NCBI RefSeq assembly: GCF_964355755.1
Contig: NC_092671.1
Span: forward strand, 13,434,501 to 13,498,500
Source of the DNA: Antedon mediterranea
Lineage: Eukaryota; Echinodermata; Crinoidea; Comatulida; Antedonidae
Reading direction: 5' to 3'
DNA length: 64,000 nucleotides
Position 1 is the first letter of the stretch. Every line of letters begins with the position of its first letter. Positions 10,277 to 22,600 of the stretch are shown here, one piece after another. Position numbers and translations under genes: made by a program. The notes under the pieces were generated by a model. The model did not search any database. It saw only the letters and a program-made list of their open reading frames with translations, and was not told the origin of the DNA.

Positions 10277-11842
10277 GTAAGTTTGTTTTTTAACATGAAG
10301 CTCCCAATAAATCGTCAAAACAAGACGGTGGCATTTGCTTTTAATATTAGGGCTAGGCTCTAGCCTAGGCTAGCTCTCTTAGTTAGTTAGGCTAGCCTAG
10401 GCCTAGTCTCTAGAGGAACTAGCTTGGCTATTATTTAAAATATATAGGCCTGGCTAGGCCTATCTATAAATACTAGGCTAAACTACTATCTAACTTCTAG
10501 TGGCCTGCTAAATAATTTATAAAAGGTTTATGAATAATGATTGACGGGACCACGGATAATCGAGCTCACAAAGGTCAGGCCCAGAAAATACGGTTCCGAT
10601 CATCTTAGTTCTTACTTATGTGTTGGGCCTGATTCAATTCTCTCAAGTGTTTGTAACGGATCTTTGTAACCATATTGGTCCCGATCATCCTAATCATTGC
10701 GGACAATTGTCTTAGCACAGGGCCCGATCATCTCTATAATATGCCATATGGTGAGACACATAAAATCGTTTATTTATTTTGGTCCCAAAATCATCAACAT
10801 CCGGTATAAACTATATATTCTGTATTATATATGGAGCGCTATTATTATCAGGCTATTTTGAATGTGCTACTAGATAAAGTTAAAGTATTGGCTAAATACT
10901 GTAAATTTTATTTTGTAACTCCTGTTGCAAAAAGTGTCTTTGAATACTATACAGAAATACTAATAATCTTGTTATACTTATAGTGGTGCATGAGGGTACG
11001 AGAACCGCTTCCTGGAGCTGCAAAGTCACATACAGTCTGCAGTACCGGAAGTAGAGGTCTCTGGAAGTGTTGGTCGCAGTCGTAAGTAATCTAATACTCT
11101 TTTCACGGTCTGCAAAACAAGTTTGTTTGTATAGTGTGAAGAAAATTTTGAGAAAAACAAACCAATAAGAGGCCTGTTTTTTTTGTTTCAAGATGTTACT
11201 ATGCGCATGTGTATTGCCCTGGTATTAAGTGACCAATCGTAGTAATCAAATAACAAGAAACTATGTGTTGTTTTGCATATGCGTATATGAAAACGTCTAA
11301 CAAATATGTAACAAGTTGTAACAATGTATGCAGATGTGAAAAGGGTATTAAATATAAGCGTTTTTATTTTGATAGCATAAGCATCCCATAACATACTGAT
11401 ACAGTATATGCCTATTATTTGTTTAATGTTTTCAGATCATTGTTTTCAATTTGATAACTGCATAATTAAGAAAAATCACAAATTCAAAATTCATAATTTT
11501 TTGGGAATGGCTCTATTTACATATTTTATATAAAATATCTTTTTTTCAGAATCATTTGAAGTAACCTTAAATAATCAAACACTGTTTTCCAAGTTAGAGT
11601 CTGGAGGATTTCCAAATACTGATCAGGTAGAATACACTGTACATCATTTTTGCATACATATAATATATACATATTTATAATTCATATTTTAATCACACAA
11701 TAGCAATATCTAGCAATGTTTGTTTTATTATTGAAATAAATATTTGTATCTTTCATAGATTGTGAAGCAAATTGTTGATTATGATGGTGGGGGCGTTCAA
11801 CAAGTAACAGATATTTCCTTCCCAGGATGCAATATTTTATAA
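10239..11842 (+). CDS. SELENOW2: MIEN1/SELENOW2-type selenoprotein (Sec at codon 16)
   Basis: A small thioredoxin-fold redox protein of the Rdx family, 98 residues if TGA at 10991-10993 is read as selenocysteine. Exons are 10239-10276, 10984-11081, 11550-11626 and 11759-11842, phases consistent. Residues 11-18 read EYCGAUGY, the redox motif C-x-x-U after beta strand 1; FSKLESGGFP at 58-67 is the signature shared with MIEN1 (Rdx12/C35). The last four residues, CNIL, form a CaaX box ending in Leu, predicting geranylgeranylation and membrane attachment, as for CVIL in human MIEN1. Human MIEN1 has Cys in place of U; fish SelW2 has Sec. The SECIS in the 3' UTR supports recoding; with TGA as stop only 15 residues would be made and three conserved exons would be left unexplained. 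The symbol is by family; MIEN1 is equally fitting by orthology. Confidence 0.92.
10984..11081 (+). CDS. SELENOW2: Selenoprotein exon 2 with in-frame TGA (Sec)
   Basis: The acceptor is ACTTATAG and the donor GTAAGT. T completes Cys13; GGT GCA TGA gives Gly-Ala-Sec; the frame then stays open through GYENRFLELQSHIQ to the donor. Confidence 0.9.
11550..11626 (+). CDS. SELENOW2: Selenoprotein exon 3
   Basis: Acceptor TTTTTTCAG, donor GTAGAA. It encodes SFEVTLNNQTLFSKLESGGF, the central strand pair and GGFP turn typical of MIEN1/SelW proteins. Confidence 0.9.
11759..11842 (+). CDS. SELENOW2: Selenoprotein exon 4 with stop and CaaX box
   Basis: Acceptor TTTCATAG. It encodes IVKQIVDYDGGGVQQVTD and ends FPGCNIL-TAA. 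The Cys four residues from the end forms the prenylation box. Confidence 0.88.
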   Translation: MVKQIVDYDGGGVQQVTDISFPGCNIL

Positions 11843-12188
11843 AATACTATGTTAGGGTAAAGATGATTAAATAATATTGTTGGTTATTGCACTGAACAGT
11901 TTCTATTTGTGATAATGTATGCAAGTGTACAGTATTGTATTACAACAGTTTCAGTATTGTATTCTCAAATAGTGCTTTAACTGAATGCCAGTTTTCAATA
12001 TAATTATGCAGACGAATATGAATATTTCATGGTCAAATTAATAGAATCCCAATTATGGGGACATATTTAGAACCCAATAATAAGTCCCCTTAATAGGCCT
12101 GTCCTCTGAAAGTGAGGATCTACTGTAATTGGTATAGAAAACTAATAACAGCTTCAAATATAATGTTTACCAATAATTTTCTTTCCTC

Positions 12189-12250
12189 TAAGGCTCTGTC
12201 TACACTATTAAACTAGATGTGACAACAAAAAATGTGATGTGCCCATATGG
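12189..12250 (+). mobile_element. Terminal fragment of the AAGCTCTGTCTACACTAT family in the selenoprotein 3' UTR
   Basis: AAGGCTCTGTCTACACTATT followed by AAACTAG and, later, AATGTGATGTGCC matches the left end of the fold-back element at 32380. No right end is recognisable here. Confidence 0.6.
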
Positions 12251-12261
12251 ACATTATGTTA

Positions 12262-12345
12262 TATCACTACCATATTAAGGCATATAACTACCATATTTAA
12301 GTATATAACTACCATATTTAAGTATATACTGTAACTACCATATTT
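12262..12345 (+). repeat. Short tandem repeat, ATATAACTACCATATTTAAG type
   Basis: About four imperfect copies of a 20-base unit built on ACTACCATATT and AAGTATATA, inside the 3' UTR between the stop codon and the SECIS. Confidence 0.7.
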
Positions 12346-12489
12346 GTTTAGTTTACTAGTTTGATAATGAAAACAGAGCTTAAGAAATACCGGATTCTGA
12401 TGCTTATCTTTCAATATTATGTACAATTTACGTTGTGCTACCCTCCCACCTGTATACTAGGAATGGCAGATCATTTGGTACACAAATTA

Positions 12490-12557
12490 CTTGTAGCGAA
12501 TGATAGCTCACATATAAAGGATGTTTCCATGTGCAAGCTGGATGATTAGCCTACAAG
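12490..12557 (+). promoter_or_regulatory. SECIS element (form 2) of the selenoprotein mRNA
   Basis: The element recruits SBP2 and the Sec-specific elongation factor to decode UGA. Visible parts in order: basal helix CTTGTAG (12490-12496) with CTACAAG (12551-12557), both perfect; the SECIS core ATGA at 12500-12503 opposite TGAT at 12543-12546; upper helix AGCT-CACAT (12505-12513) with ATGTG-CA-AGCT (12529-12539, CA bulged); unpaired AAA at 12516-12518; mini-stem GGA/TCC closing a TGTT loop (12519-12528), which makes it form 2. It is about 650 bases after the stop codon, on the coding strand, before the poly(A) signal. Confidence 0.9.
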
Positions 12558-12605
12558 CTGTTTGTGTATGAAATGTACATAATTCTGTAACATTCAAAAG
12601 TTAAA

Positions 12606-12611
12606 AATAAA
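12606..12611 (+). terminator. Polyadenylation signal AATAAA of the selenoprotein gene
   Basis: AATAAA in an A/T-rich context some 50 bases after the SECIS, followed by T-rich DNA. Another AATAAA-like word overlaps a few bases on. Confidence 0.6.
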
Positions 12612-13010
12612 TAATAAATTATTAAATATTTATACATTGTCTATATTTTTATTATTGTATTTTAAGAATTGTATTGTAGTTCATGATATTGACAATTTTT
12701 ATATTGACAGTATTTATATAATTTTTAGTTGTGTTTTAAGCAAAATAAAAAACATCTCAATATTCTGTTGCTGATTTCAGTGTACCCTCTCCAATCCTGT
12801 CATGGTTTCTATTTGAAATTTATAAAATATGTCTGTTAATTTTGTCATCCATTTATCACCCAATAAGCTGTGGTGGTCGAAATTAAGTATATATCATGTA
12901 ATATTTAACGTTTACCAGAAAGAGTGAGAATGAACTTTTTCAATTAATTAGTCTTGCCAAGTTATTAAGTTATTCTTATATTGTTTGAAGATTTGCATGG
13001 CGAAATCAAA

Positions 13011-13132
13011 TGTTGGTATAAATTTTGCGGTACACCACATGTATTAGTTCTGCTTTGATCGAAACGTCGAGAAACTCAACAGTTCTTTTCAGAACTAATA
13101 CATGTAGTGTACCGCAAAATTCATATCAACAT
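13011..13132. repeat. Inverted repeat with 42-base arms and a 37-base loop
   Basis: Arms 13011-13052 and 13090-13132 share TTTTGCGGTACAC and ATGTATTAGTTCTG as reverse complements with about three mismatches. The loop holds GATCGAAACGTCGAGAAACT. It may be a solo MITE or a fragment of a larger element. Confidence 0.75.
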
Positions 13133-15210
13133 ACGTTATTCTTGTTTCTTTTTTTTATGTTGTTAGTCTTCCTTTACAAGGCATGCCTTTTGATTGTTGT
13201 TCAAATTCCAGCTCATTTAGGGGTATGACATGCCATGTGTGCAAAAATATTGGGGTTATGTTTTTTACGAATATTAGGCCGAATCGCTGTAATAATAATG
13301 AGATACATAATTGATTACACAGACAAAAACACATGATGACATGACATATATTTGACATAATAATTTTCCCAGAATTTCTACATATTTTAATTCATATTTG
13401 ATTAAACACTTTTGACATGTGCTTTAAAATGATGCTCTAAAAACATTCACATATATTTATTTCCATAAAATAGCTAAGTTAAACATAATATGAACATAAT
13501 TATTGGAAGATAAATTCCTGATATAAGCACAAAAATAAAACTGAAAATATGATTCAGCTTCCATTTTTAGATGTATAAATATGATATGAAAGGTGACTAC
13601 AATTTAATGATTTATGAATAATACAATTTACAGCGTAAACAGCACAATATGAGTCCAAGTTTCTAAGGAGCGACAGGAGGAAAAATGTGCCAATTTTAAC
13701 TTGAACCATTCATTTTCAAAAAGATAGCATCCATTACTGCTATTATGTGTGGTTGTGCATTTAACTCAACATTAAACAGTGTTAATTCATTCATAGTTAC
13801 TACTACAGACCAACATTTTCAAGATGACTGATTGCAGATATAAATGCATGATTTAAAAAAGAAGATGTAGGTATAAAACTATTCAGCAGCAACTCAAAAA
13901 GCACAACAATTGAATCTAAATAATATAGAAAATTAAGAAATTAAAAATAAATGAAAACATACATATGAAAAATGTAAAATTCTACATAATATTTGATAGT
14001 TACATATCAATCATATTTACAATTACATGAAAAAAAATAGGAAAAAAATACTGAAATAAATTGGATCAAATTTTATAAAGTGCAAAAAGCTGGTGTTAGG
14101 GAGGTTAAAAAATATGAGGTTGAACAATATACCAAGAAGACTTCAAATTATTGTGTTCAATCTGTTTATATACATTAATTCAATAAAATTTAAACAAGTT
14201 TTAAAACGCTACAACATGCTACAGAAACTTGCTACACAAACATAACATTTGCTTCCAAGCATTTTCAGCCAATTAACAGCTTTTCTGGGAAATAATAATA
14301 CATTTATAGAAATTTAATAATGATCATTTTAAAATGATACTTACTGTAAGTGAATAAACACAGCAAACGTATGCCTCTTATAATGCTATAGTGTACTACC
14401 TGAACATCAGAGTACTAAACCCCATTACAAAAAACATAGTCTAAAATGTGGAACTGAACAGCCTTTGAATAATCTACAATTTGGCACTAAACATTTTGTT
14501 GGTACATTAATGTCATTATTGGTGTATAAGCAAGACATGGGCTATCTTAGTACAATACAAATATGGTGATCAAAAGAGGTTTTGTGTTACATAAGGCAAA
14601 GCATACATATTCAGGAGTGAGAGAGTGCATATCAGAGGTTGGGAAAATTGGAATTAACAATACAATCACTACATTGTTTAATACAGTGGAGTGAATCTAT
14701 CCAAAATGTTTTTTAATAGTTCTAATTCGAAAACATTTTGTCGTACAAATAGTTTGATTGAATGACCCTGTAAGGTAATGCCCTAATCCAAAAATAAAAC
14801 TTTTTCTAAGATTTAGTAAAAACCAAGATTAATAAATACTAAAAGCAGAGAAATTTAATTATACTACTGACCATTTTCACACTAGTCATTGATTTGAAGG
14901 AGAATTGTCAATATATAATTAACGACTGCTTATCATTTACTAAGTATTAATCTAAGTGACCACTAAATCTTTAGTCTGAGGTATTTGATGTTTTTAAATT
15001 TGGTCAAATTTGTACCAATTATATTTGGATGAGGTTTCTCATCATAATTATTATTATTGAAAACCTTCATACATTCTAATCACCAAGTTGTATTTCTTTT
15101 TAAATAGTTTGTTATAGTTTAAATATTAGGAATTTAATAATATTTTTTTAAATCTAATTTAAATAAAGATTCAACCCTAATTTTAAAATATTATGATAGT
15201 TTTTGTTTTC

Positions 15211-15289
15211 CTGTCTACACATCAAACTTTATATGGGGATTTCATTTCATTTTTGTCACATAAAGTATGATAGTGTAGACAGAGCTTTA
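15211..15289. mobile_element. ~80-bp MITE of the CTGTCTACACTATCAAAC family
   Basis: Left end CTGTCTACACATCAAACTTT and right end ATGATAGTGTAGACAGAGCT are near reverse complements and match the tips of the large fold-back element at 32380-34783. Confidence 0.7.
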
Positions 15290-16561
15290 GTTTGAGTAGT
15301 ATATGGGTAAAATATTGATACTAATTATTGAATTTAAAGACATCTAAATAGGTGACAAAATCAAATATATAAAATGTCAAAATGCTCGTATTTAAAATTT
15401 ACATCATAAAATATCATTCACTTTAAAAATGTGTGATAAGGGAATGGAAATACATGTTAGGTCACATTAATCACATTCAAAGTTGTTTAAATAGTTTAAT
15501 CTAAATTGTTGTTTGAACAGCAAATTTGTATTTACAATAGATAAGTTCATATTCTGTCCACCAACATCCATTGAGAAATACGTATACCTCAACATCTTCA
15601 ATAAAAGTTGCAAATTGGTGATTTGTTGACTTAATAATTATAATGCTAACTATACATTTTTATAGTGTCTTATGGATGAAAGGGAAGAATGGGAAAGGGA
15701 GAGAATGCCTTCCATTTTAAGAAGCAAGCAAGTATTAATATTTATGATTCTTTTTTACTTATGACAGCCTAAACAATGATAATAAAAAAGTTGTATTTTA
15801 AGAAATCGCAAGAAGAAAATGGAAATAATTTCAGGGACGTGGAAATTCTTTTAAAAAATTGGACATTCACACACTTAATAATCGATGTACTTATTTACAA
15901 CAGTACAAATGACACTATCAAATCTTAAATTCCTAAATGTTAAAAATATAGATAATTTCTTTAATATCTTCATTCACAAGGTGAAGTCTGTATGTTACTA
16001 ATACCAATCATTGTAACGCACAGCTAAAATTTATTCTTTTATAGAATCTTCATCAAATACCTTTAATACTAGCCCAAAAATTCAGACCCATCAAATGTTG
16101 AAGATCTCTACCCCTATCACTATAAAATACACATCCTTTCTGTCTTATTAAAATTTGTCTTATAAAAAATTTTTTTTTCATATTAAAAAAGTTCCAAATA
16201 TTTTAATACTAATAATTGCCTTCATTCTACACGGGATATAGTAAAACCATCCCAGTAGTTAAAATAGGGGTTTAAAAGTCCCATCTCATATTAACATACA
16301 GTAGTCGTCCCTGGTCTTAAGTGCAATGATATCATACAGCACATAATGTATGAAAACCTACTTCAGTGAGAATCATAGAAACTACAATTTATAATACAAT
16401 ATTTTACACAACCAGTTTGCATCAAAAATATATGATGAGTTATTTGAACCTTTACAAACACACAGAGATTCTTGATATATAATCCCACAAAACATTTCAC
16501 CATGCATCTGTCTTCTCCTGATTGATCATGTGACTTAACGATTCAATAGCATTGGTTAATA

Positions 16562-16627
16562 TTAATCTGGTGGGAGGAGTTCATGTAACCTATAACGATC
16601 TCGCACTAATGGCCGAACATCACCCTT
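16562..16627 (-). CDS. CTDSPL2: CTDSPL2 last coding exon
   Basis: 21 codons plus TAA after acceptor [29 protein letters not shown] and D. The end is the same length as in the human protein. Confidence 0.94.
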   Translation of the reverse strand, partial: KGDVRPLVRDRYRLHELLPPD

Positions 16628-19600
16628 CTGCAAGAAATGAAAGAAAATGCTATTGAATTTCAGAAATATATACACACATTATTGAATTTAAATGGAATAG
16701 GAAATACACACTACCAAAAAGCCGCAAGGTCTTTTGATTAATAGAATTTCTGTTTTTCATCTGGCGTTACTTTTTGAGTTTTGCCCTCTTCCTTCATATT
16801 ACAATTTATATTGGATTTTTGTTCATATTGTATGTGGAAGAAATTTGCTTTGTGGTATGTTTAAAGCAAAGAATATAAATAGGTAAAGAATCAACAGTAC
16901 GCGCTGTTAAGCATAGAAGGATAGGAAACGCGGACGTGCTTTCATGGACGCGTAAGAATCCAGTAGCCGAATGACGGCGGGCTCTAGATATGGTTCCCGT
17001 CTAATCTAATTAAATCCCACATTTGGATGGGTCGTGTTGATCTGGATGTGTTCACGCGTCTGTGCTCTACTAATTTTGATATTATTAATATTTTGAAATG
17101 GTGATGTTGATAAATAATCATCATTTGCATTTTTATACATGTGTTTATTTTGGTGGTGTCGCACGTCATTCGCTGAAAGTTTTACCTTACCTACGCCTGA
17201 AGGTGGCGCACTTCTTCTAGCGGAAAAAGAAGTGCGCCACCTTCAGGCGTAGGTAAATAGTAACCCGGATGTGGTTTATGCCGCCAACGGAACTGTTGTA
17301 TCTTCTCCTTTTATTATCTTTGGTTTAAGTTCAATTATTTGTTACATACATAGAAATGAATTGGTTTAGTAAAAACAAATCAACTGTTGATGGTAAAAGT
17401 GGCAATAAGAACAGAGTCTACAACTTCATTTTTCATCATTTCAAAATTGTCATATGTTCTTTATTATTGATTTAATACCTTTGCTACAAGATCTTCCAAG
17501 AAAGGAATAAGCTTCAACAATTCTGTGTCTCCCTCATCAGTAAACCAACTCTCTATAGGGATGCCATTCTCAAGCTATATCAAGAAAACAAATACAATTT
17601 ATCATTGCAAGACATAAATAAAGTAGGAAGTTCATTAATTATAAGAGATTGTAAAGGTAAAGTACAGTATCAGACTTTTTAGTGAATTTTTAAACAGAAA
17701 TGGTGGCTTATTTTAGAATTCAAGGTGGTACTAATAAGAATGTGGTGGTGACTGGTATTATGTCATACTGACTGACAAATGGGGGCGTTTGCTCTGTAAC
17801 ACATTTTGGTTAGCAATATATAGTTGGTTTTAAAACTGTTCTACTTGCATCGGTTTAAGACAGAGGTTGGTTTTTATTCTTAACCCCATGTACAACCCAA
17901 TATTATCTTACCTGATAGCCAAAAGCTTGAGGTGAGTTATCAATGATAACCGTCTTAGTAAGATCTCGGCCTAGGATTGACAGATCTTTAATGTAGTTTC
18001 CCTGAACACAAATACAGTGATCCCTAAATAACCTGTGCCTGTAGAGATGTAAAAGAAATGATGTCACTCATTTGATTTTTTTTAAACACATCCAACAGCA
18101 AGTTAAAAACACCAAGCTACAGTTCCACTAATTATTACTACTAAATTCGTTTTAATCGTCAATAACTAATTATCTAACTTAATTTAATTAGTAAACAGGG
18201 TTACATCAGGTGGTTAAAATCAGTACCGAAAGTACGAACCAACTTTACATACCATCGAGTAAAAATTCTAGAAGTAAGGCGCGATTTACCGAATTTTGCC
18301 CTTACGTAAATTTATATATAGATACTTATCTTTTTTTTCCAATTGCATGAAATAAGTTTATGCATTTTTGAAAATTAATTTATGATTTATACCCTGTAAG
18401 ACAAGTATTCACATTAATGTTTAATGTGAATATGTTTTAAAGCAATTGTGTTCACAATAGAAAGCACTTACTTGACAAGTTTGTGTTCAGGATCTAATAA
18501 GTCCAGTAATTTGTTAGCGTAAACCTTCTTAGAAGCTGTAAACAAGATGATTTCATAGTATTTGGACATTCGTTCTAAGAACTCACGGTAGAACGGCCTG
18601 GTCCGTACATACACCTGTCAAAAATAAGATATTTGTAAGCATTGCTATATCAACTATAATATGCGTTTTAAGTCTTATACTATATTGTTGAATGTTGAGG
18701 AAATACATGTCCAACTCATGGTCTGTTAATGTTAAATTACTGTCTTTTTTGCCTACCATTATAAAACTATTATGTAGTGCAACTGTTTCATCAGTATGGT
18801 ATGCAAGGACTAGAACCCTGTGGCCGTATTGATCAATCACGCTTAAGCGAGATATTTCCCTTAAATATTAAGTATTTTACTTAACTCAATAAATGTTAAG
18901 TATTTTCCTTAAAATTAATTGTATTCACTTAGATAGATTTTTTTAATTTTAAGGGTTTCCCTTAGGCTAAGTGTGAATGGTGAATATTTGAAAAGAATCT
19001 GTCACTACTCTTCTCATCCTCATTTCCCTTCACTCTAACCTTATATCCATCGTATTGAACTTACTTGGTATGTCACATCCTGGAACAGGACTGGAAAAGA
19101 CATGTTGCAGTTGTCCATCTCTTGTAAGCTACAGTGTACAATAGTCTCATCCTTAAAAAAATAAAACAGTTATTATAAATACCTTAAACCGAAACATTAA
19201 AAGTGACTCATTCAGGAAGATGGCATCTTGTTTATATTCATTATTTCTAACAAAATTAATGTTACCAATTTCTCACCACAACTTACATCACAACTTTACT
19301 AATAAAATTTTTTTTTAATGTAAATTGTTTTTATCAAAATGCATTATTATAACACATAATTGCAGAAAATTCATTATAACTTACAATAGAAGAAAATGCA
19401 TTATAACACATAACAGCAGAGTAAGGCTAGAGATATTAAATATCCTTAGATAAATCAACATTGATGTAATGGAAACCTTCAACTTTTATTACATAATCAA
19501 TCATCCACAAATCAAATGGCAATATAAGTAGTGATAAAATAATTCCTAACCAACTGTAATTCATCCAATCATTGTAGATCTTGGACTACCATCATAACAG

Positions 19601-22600
19601 TATAACTAATAATAACTAGATACATTTTAAACACACATAAAAAGGCACTTAGCCAAATGTCACAGAGCACTGTCCCTGAAACAGGGACATTTTTAAGTTG
19701 ATTTTTTATTTAAATATGTGTTTGTATCTTATTTATATTTTTGGATGGAACAGTAGCAATACATTCTAATAATTCATCTTGGTTGGGGTGGCTTATTCTC
19801 ATTCTCACATATTTTATATATCTTAACTTTTAACAAATTAATTTCCAGTATATTAACCAAAATAATTAATGTAATGTAACCTATTAATGCAACCTAAATC
19901 TATATACCTGTTTCTAAACCACTTAAATAAACACACAAGAGATCCCATCAATTCAATAATATCTTATTATAGCCTGAATAGCATATGGTTTATCCATAAT
20001 CTACATAGGTCAAGGGGCATGTTTAACACATATATAATAAATAAAAGAAATAGTTCTATCACATAAATTGTAATAAGAGAATTTTCAGGCATGCTCTACA
20101 TTAATCATAACCAAATTACATAAAATTAACTCCTTTAGGCATGCAATATGTCTAGCCATATAGATTTTGTTCGTATTTAATGAAAATTAATCCCAACAAG
20201 TGCTCTGTTCTGAAACTGTAAGACCATTCAGGTACAGATTCAAGTCTTCTGTCATATAACAGGAAAAAACAAGACATAGGCACAGCTGTCATAGCTGTCA
20301 AAAGAACTTCCTTCCAAGCACGGTAAATGATTCACTCATTTCAATGTTAACTTTAACGGTCAAAAATTACATTGCAAATCTATTTCCTAATGTATTTTTA
20401 ATGTATTGTTAACAGATAAAAAGCGCAGGGTGGGTGCCAACAAGTTAGGGGGTGGTGTTTAAATAATATTAGGTTATAAAAGAGACTTGCTGGGTGTTAA
20501 TAACAAATTAAACCAGATGGAACAAATCTCTGCGGGGTGACTCCGCCCAGGACAACTTCAGTCATGCATAATGTTCTTAGCTTTATAAGAATAAGAACAA
20601 TAAATATCTTACAAATTTGGAGTGGCTTCTTCGGATAATGGTGATATTAGGCTGAGTAGATGAACTTAAAATAATGGGGGTTTTTTTTAGCTGGAAGAGG
20701 GAGTGAAGGCAATATAATTCTCATAATTAATTAATTAATTAACTACATACCTACATGTTATATAAACACTAGCAATGGAATCTTCATAAGTTAATGTTCA
20801 CTTTTCATTAATAAGACATTGCAATTTTCAATTACGTTTTGTGTGCAATATGGTTGTATAACATCCCTGTTTTACCCTAAATATGTAAAATTGTTATCAC
20901 TATTTATTCAAACATGCACTCCAACTAATTGTTTGGTGCACAAAACAAATAATATCCAGCTTGTAAATCTGTATACTGCCTTGCATACTTTTAAAGATCA
21001 TCTCAAGGAGGCTAGGGCTGGATGGCTGCACATTCATATTGGCAAATGCTCCTTCTTTCTAGGAATCCCTTGTATTGAAAAGTGTACTTTGCCAATTTAC
21101 TTATTTCAAATATACAGGCCTTTAAACACATTTTTTTGGGGTCGCCTGCACCTCATCCCATGTTAGCACTACCCACGACTCATACATGTTGTGTTTTGAC
21201 ATTTGTAAACTCACCAGGTCCACTACTAAACAGTATTCAGGTGCGCTGCGAGTCTTGAGGGGAAGTACAGGATCTCGGCTACTTAGGTCACAGACTTCCT
21301 GCAGTGGCGGAAGCTGCTTAATGAAATAATATCTAAGCGAAGAAAAAACACAGCAAAAAATAAACAAGGCTGCAAATTATATTGAAAGAATTGAAAAAAA
21401 AATGTTAGAAATTTAAAAATTATTGATTAAGACTAAATAATATTAATAGTAATAATTTATTTTTAATTGCTGGTGTCCAAAAAAAAGGTTCAGATGGCAA
21501 ATTTAAAATTGGCAAGAAAATAAACAATTATATATAACTAAAAATAATATAAAGTATTGACATGTGTGAATGACACCCAATAGACAAAATAAACAATAAT
21601 TATTCAATTTAATTTGTAAAGTTCTTCCTCAATACTTCCTTCAAGCCATGTCATGTCACTTGTTCTTTCTAATAATCCATTTTATCCCAGTTGGGTAATA
21701 ATTTTGTAATTAGTTTGCTTACGGATCAAAGACTTCCCATTCTTCAGGTCCACCAGTTGTATCCTCTTCATCGGTATAAACATTACTCTCTGGCGTTTCT
21801 TCGGTTGCTGTTCTCACGATTTCATTATCATTGTCATCTACAGAAAAATAAAATGTATTTATTCGATCGAATATAAAGCAATCGTTGGATATAAGTTAAA
21901 TTATATAAGTTTGTGGTCATTTTCAGGCAAAAGACAGTTCACTACATTTAGTATGTAAACTTATCCCACTGAAGCTTAAGTTTGGTCAGTTTGGTTGAAT
22001 TACCCTCAATGGCTAAATTGGCAAAAAAAAATGGTTATTTTGACTGTTCATTAGAACTTGCTACTATCTCGGTAAACTAACCATGCTATTATAAGTACAA
22101 TACCGCTACTAAATATTGGTAACGCTACCGAAAATGAAAAGCGTGACCTAAATAGAATAGTCAAAACCGCATCGCGTATAATTGGATCTGCACAATTGCC
22201 TTTGGAGAACATATTTTCAAATCGTCTTCTGAAAAAGGCAGTGGCTATCAAAGATGATCAATTTCATCCGGCCTCCAGTTGATGCGCAGCGGTCGGCAAT
22301 TTCGTTCTATTAAGGCCAATAAGGCAGGATTTACAAATAGTTTCTTTCCAGGAGCTATTAGAGCCTTAAACATAATGTAGACACTTTTTTGTAATGTTTT
22401 TGAGTTTGTTTTGTGTCCGTTGGATATTGTGCTCCGCCAACTTAGCAAACAGAATTTCTATGTTTTTTCTTAAAATAAATGATAATAAATGATACTTGAC
22501 TTGACTAAAACATAAATGTTATGCAAGAACAAGGCTGTATAATCAAGTTAGTTATGCAAATGTCACAGTAATGTCAAACATTTACCTCTATATGAATTAT

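Larger units (their letters stand above)
12612..16561. other. Convergent intergenic region and probable CTDSPL2 3' UTR
   Basis: No coding exon is recognised. The stretch lies between two 3' ends and is strongly AT-rich. Part of it, up to several kb on the minus strand, is probably the CTDSPL2 3' UTR, but no single poly(A) signal (TTTATT on this strand) stands out. It contains the inverted repeat at 13011-13132 and a tiny MITE at 15211-15289. Confidence 0.4.

Noticed and set aside
10991-10993. TGA read as a normal stop, giving a 15-residue peptide
   Set aside because: Three downstream exons keep one frame, match MIEN1/SelW to the last residue, and a SECIS follows.
12361-12549. 62-codon forward frame after the selenoprotein stop
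   Set aside because: It overlaps the SECIS and lies in the 3' UTR; it has no homology, and the RNA structure explains the sequence better.
13040-13090. Hammerhead ribozyme in the loop of the 13-kb inverted repeat
   Set aside because: Only GAAAC-like words are seen; the CTGATGA core and a proper cleavage triplet with three stems are missing.
20819-21166. 115-codon forward frame
   Set aside because: It lies mostly in CTDSPL2 intron sequence on the other strand, has no homology and stops just short of the real minus-strand exon.
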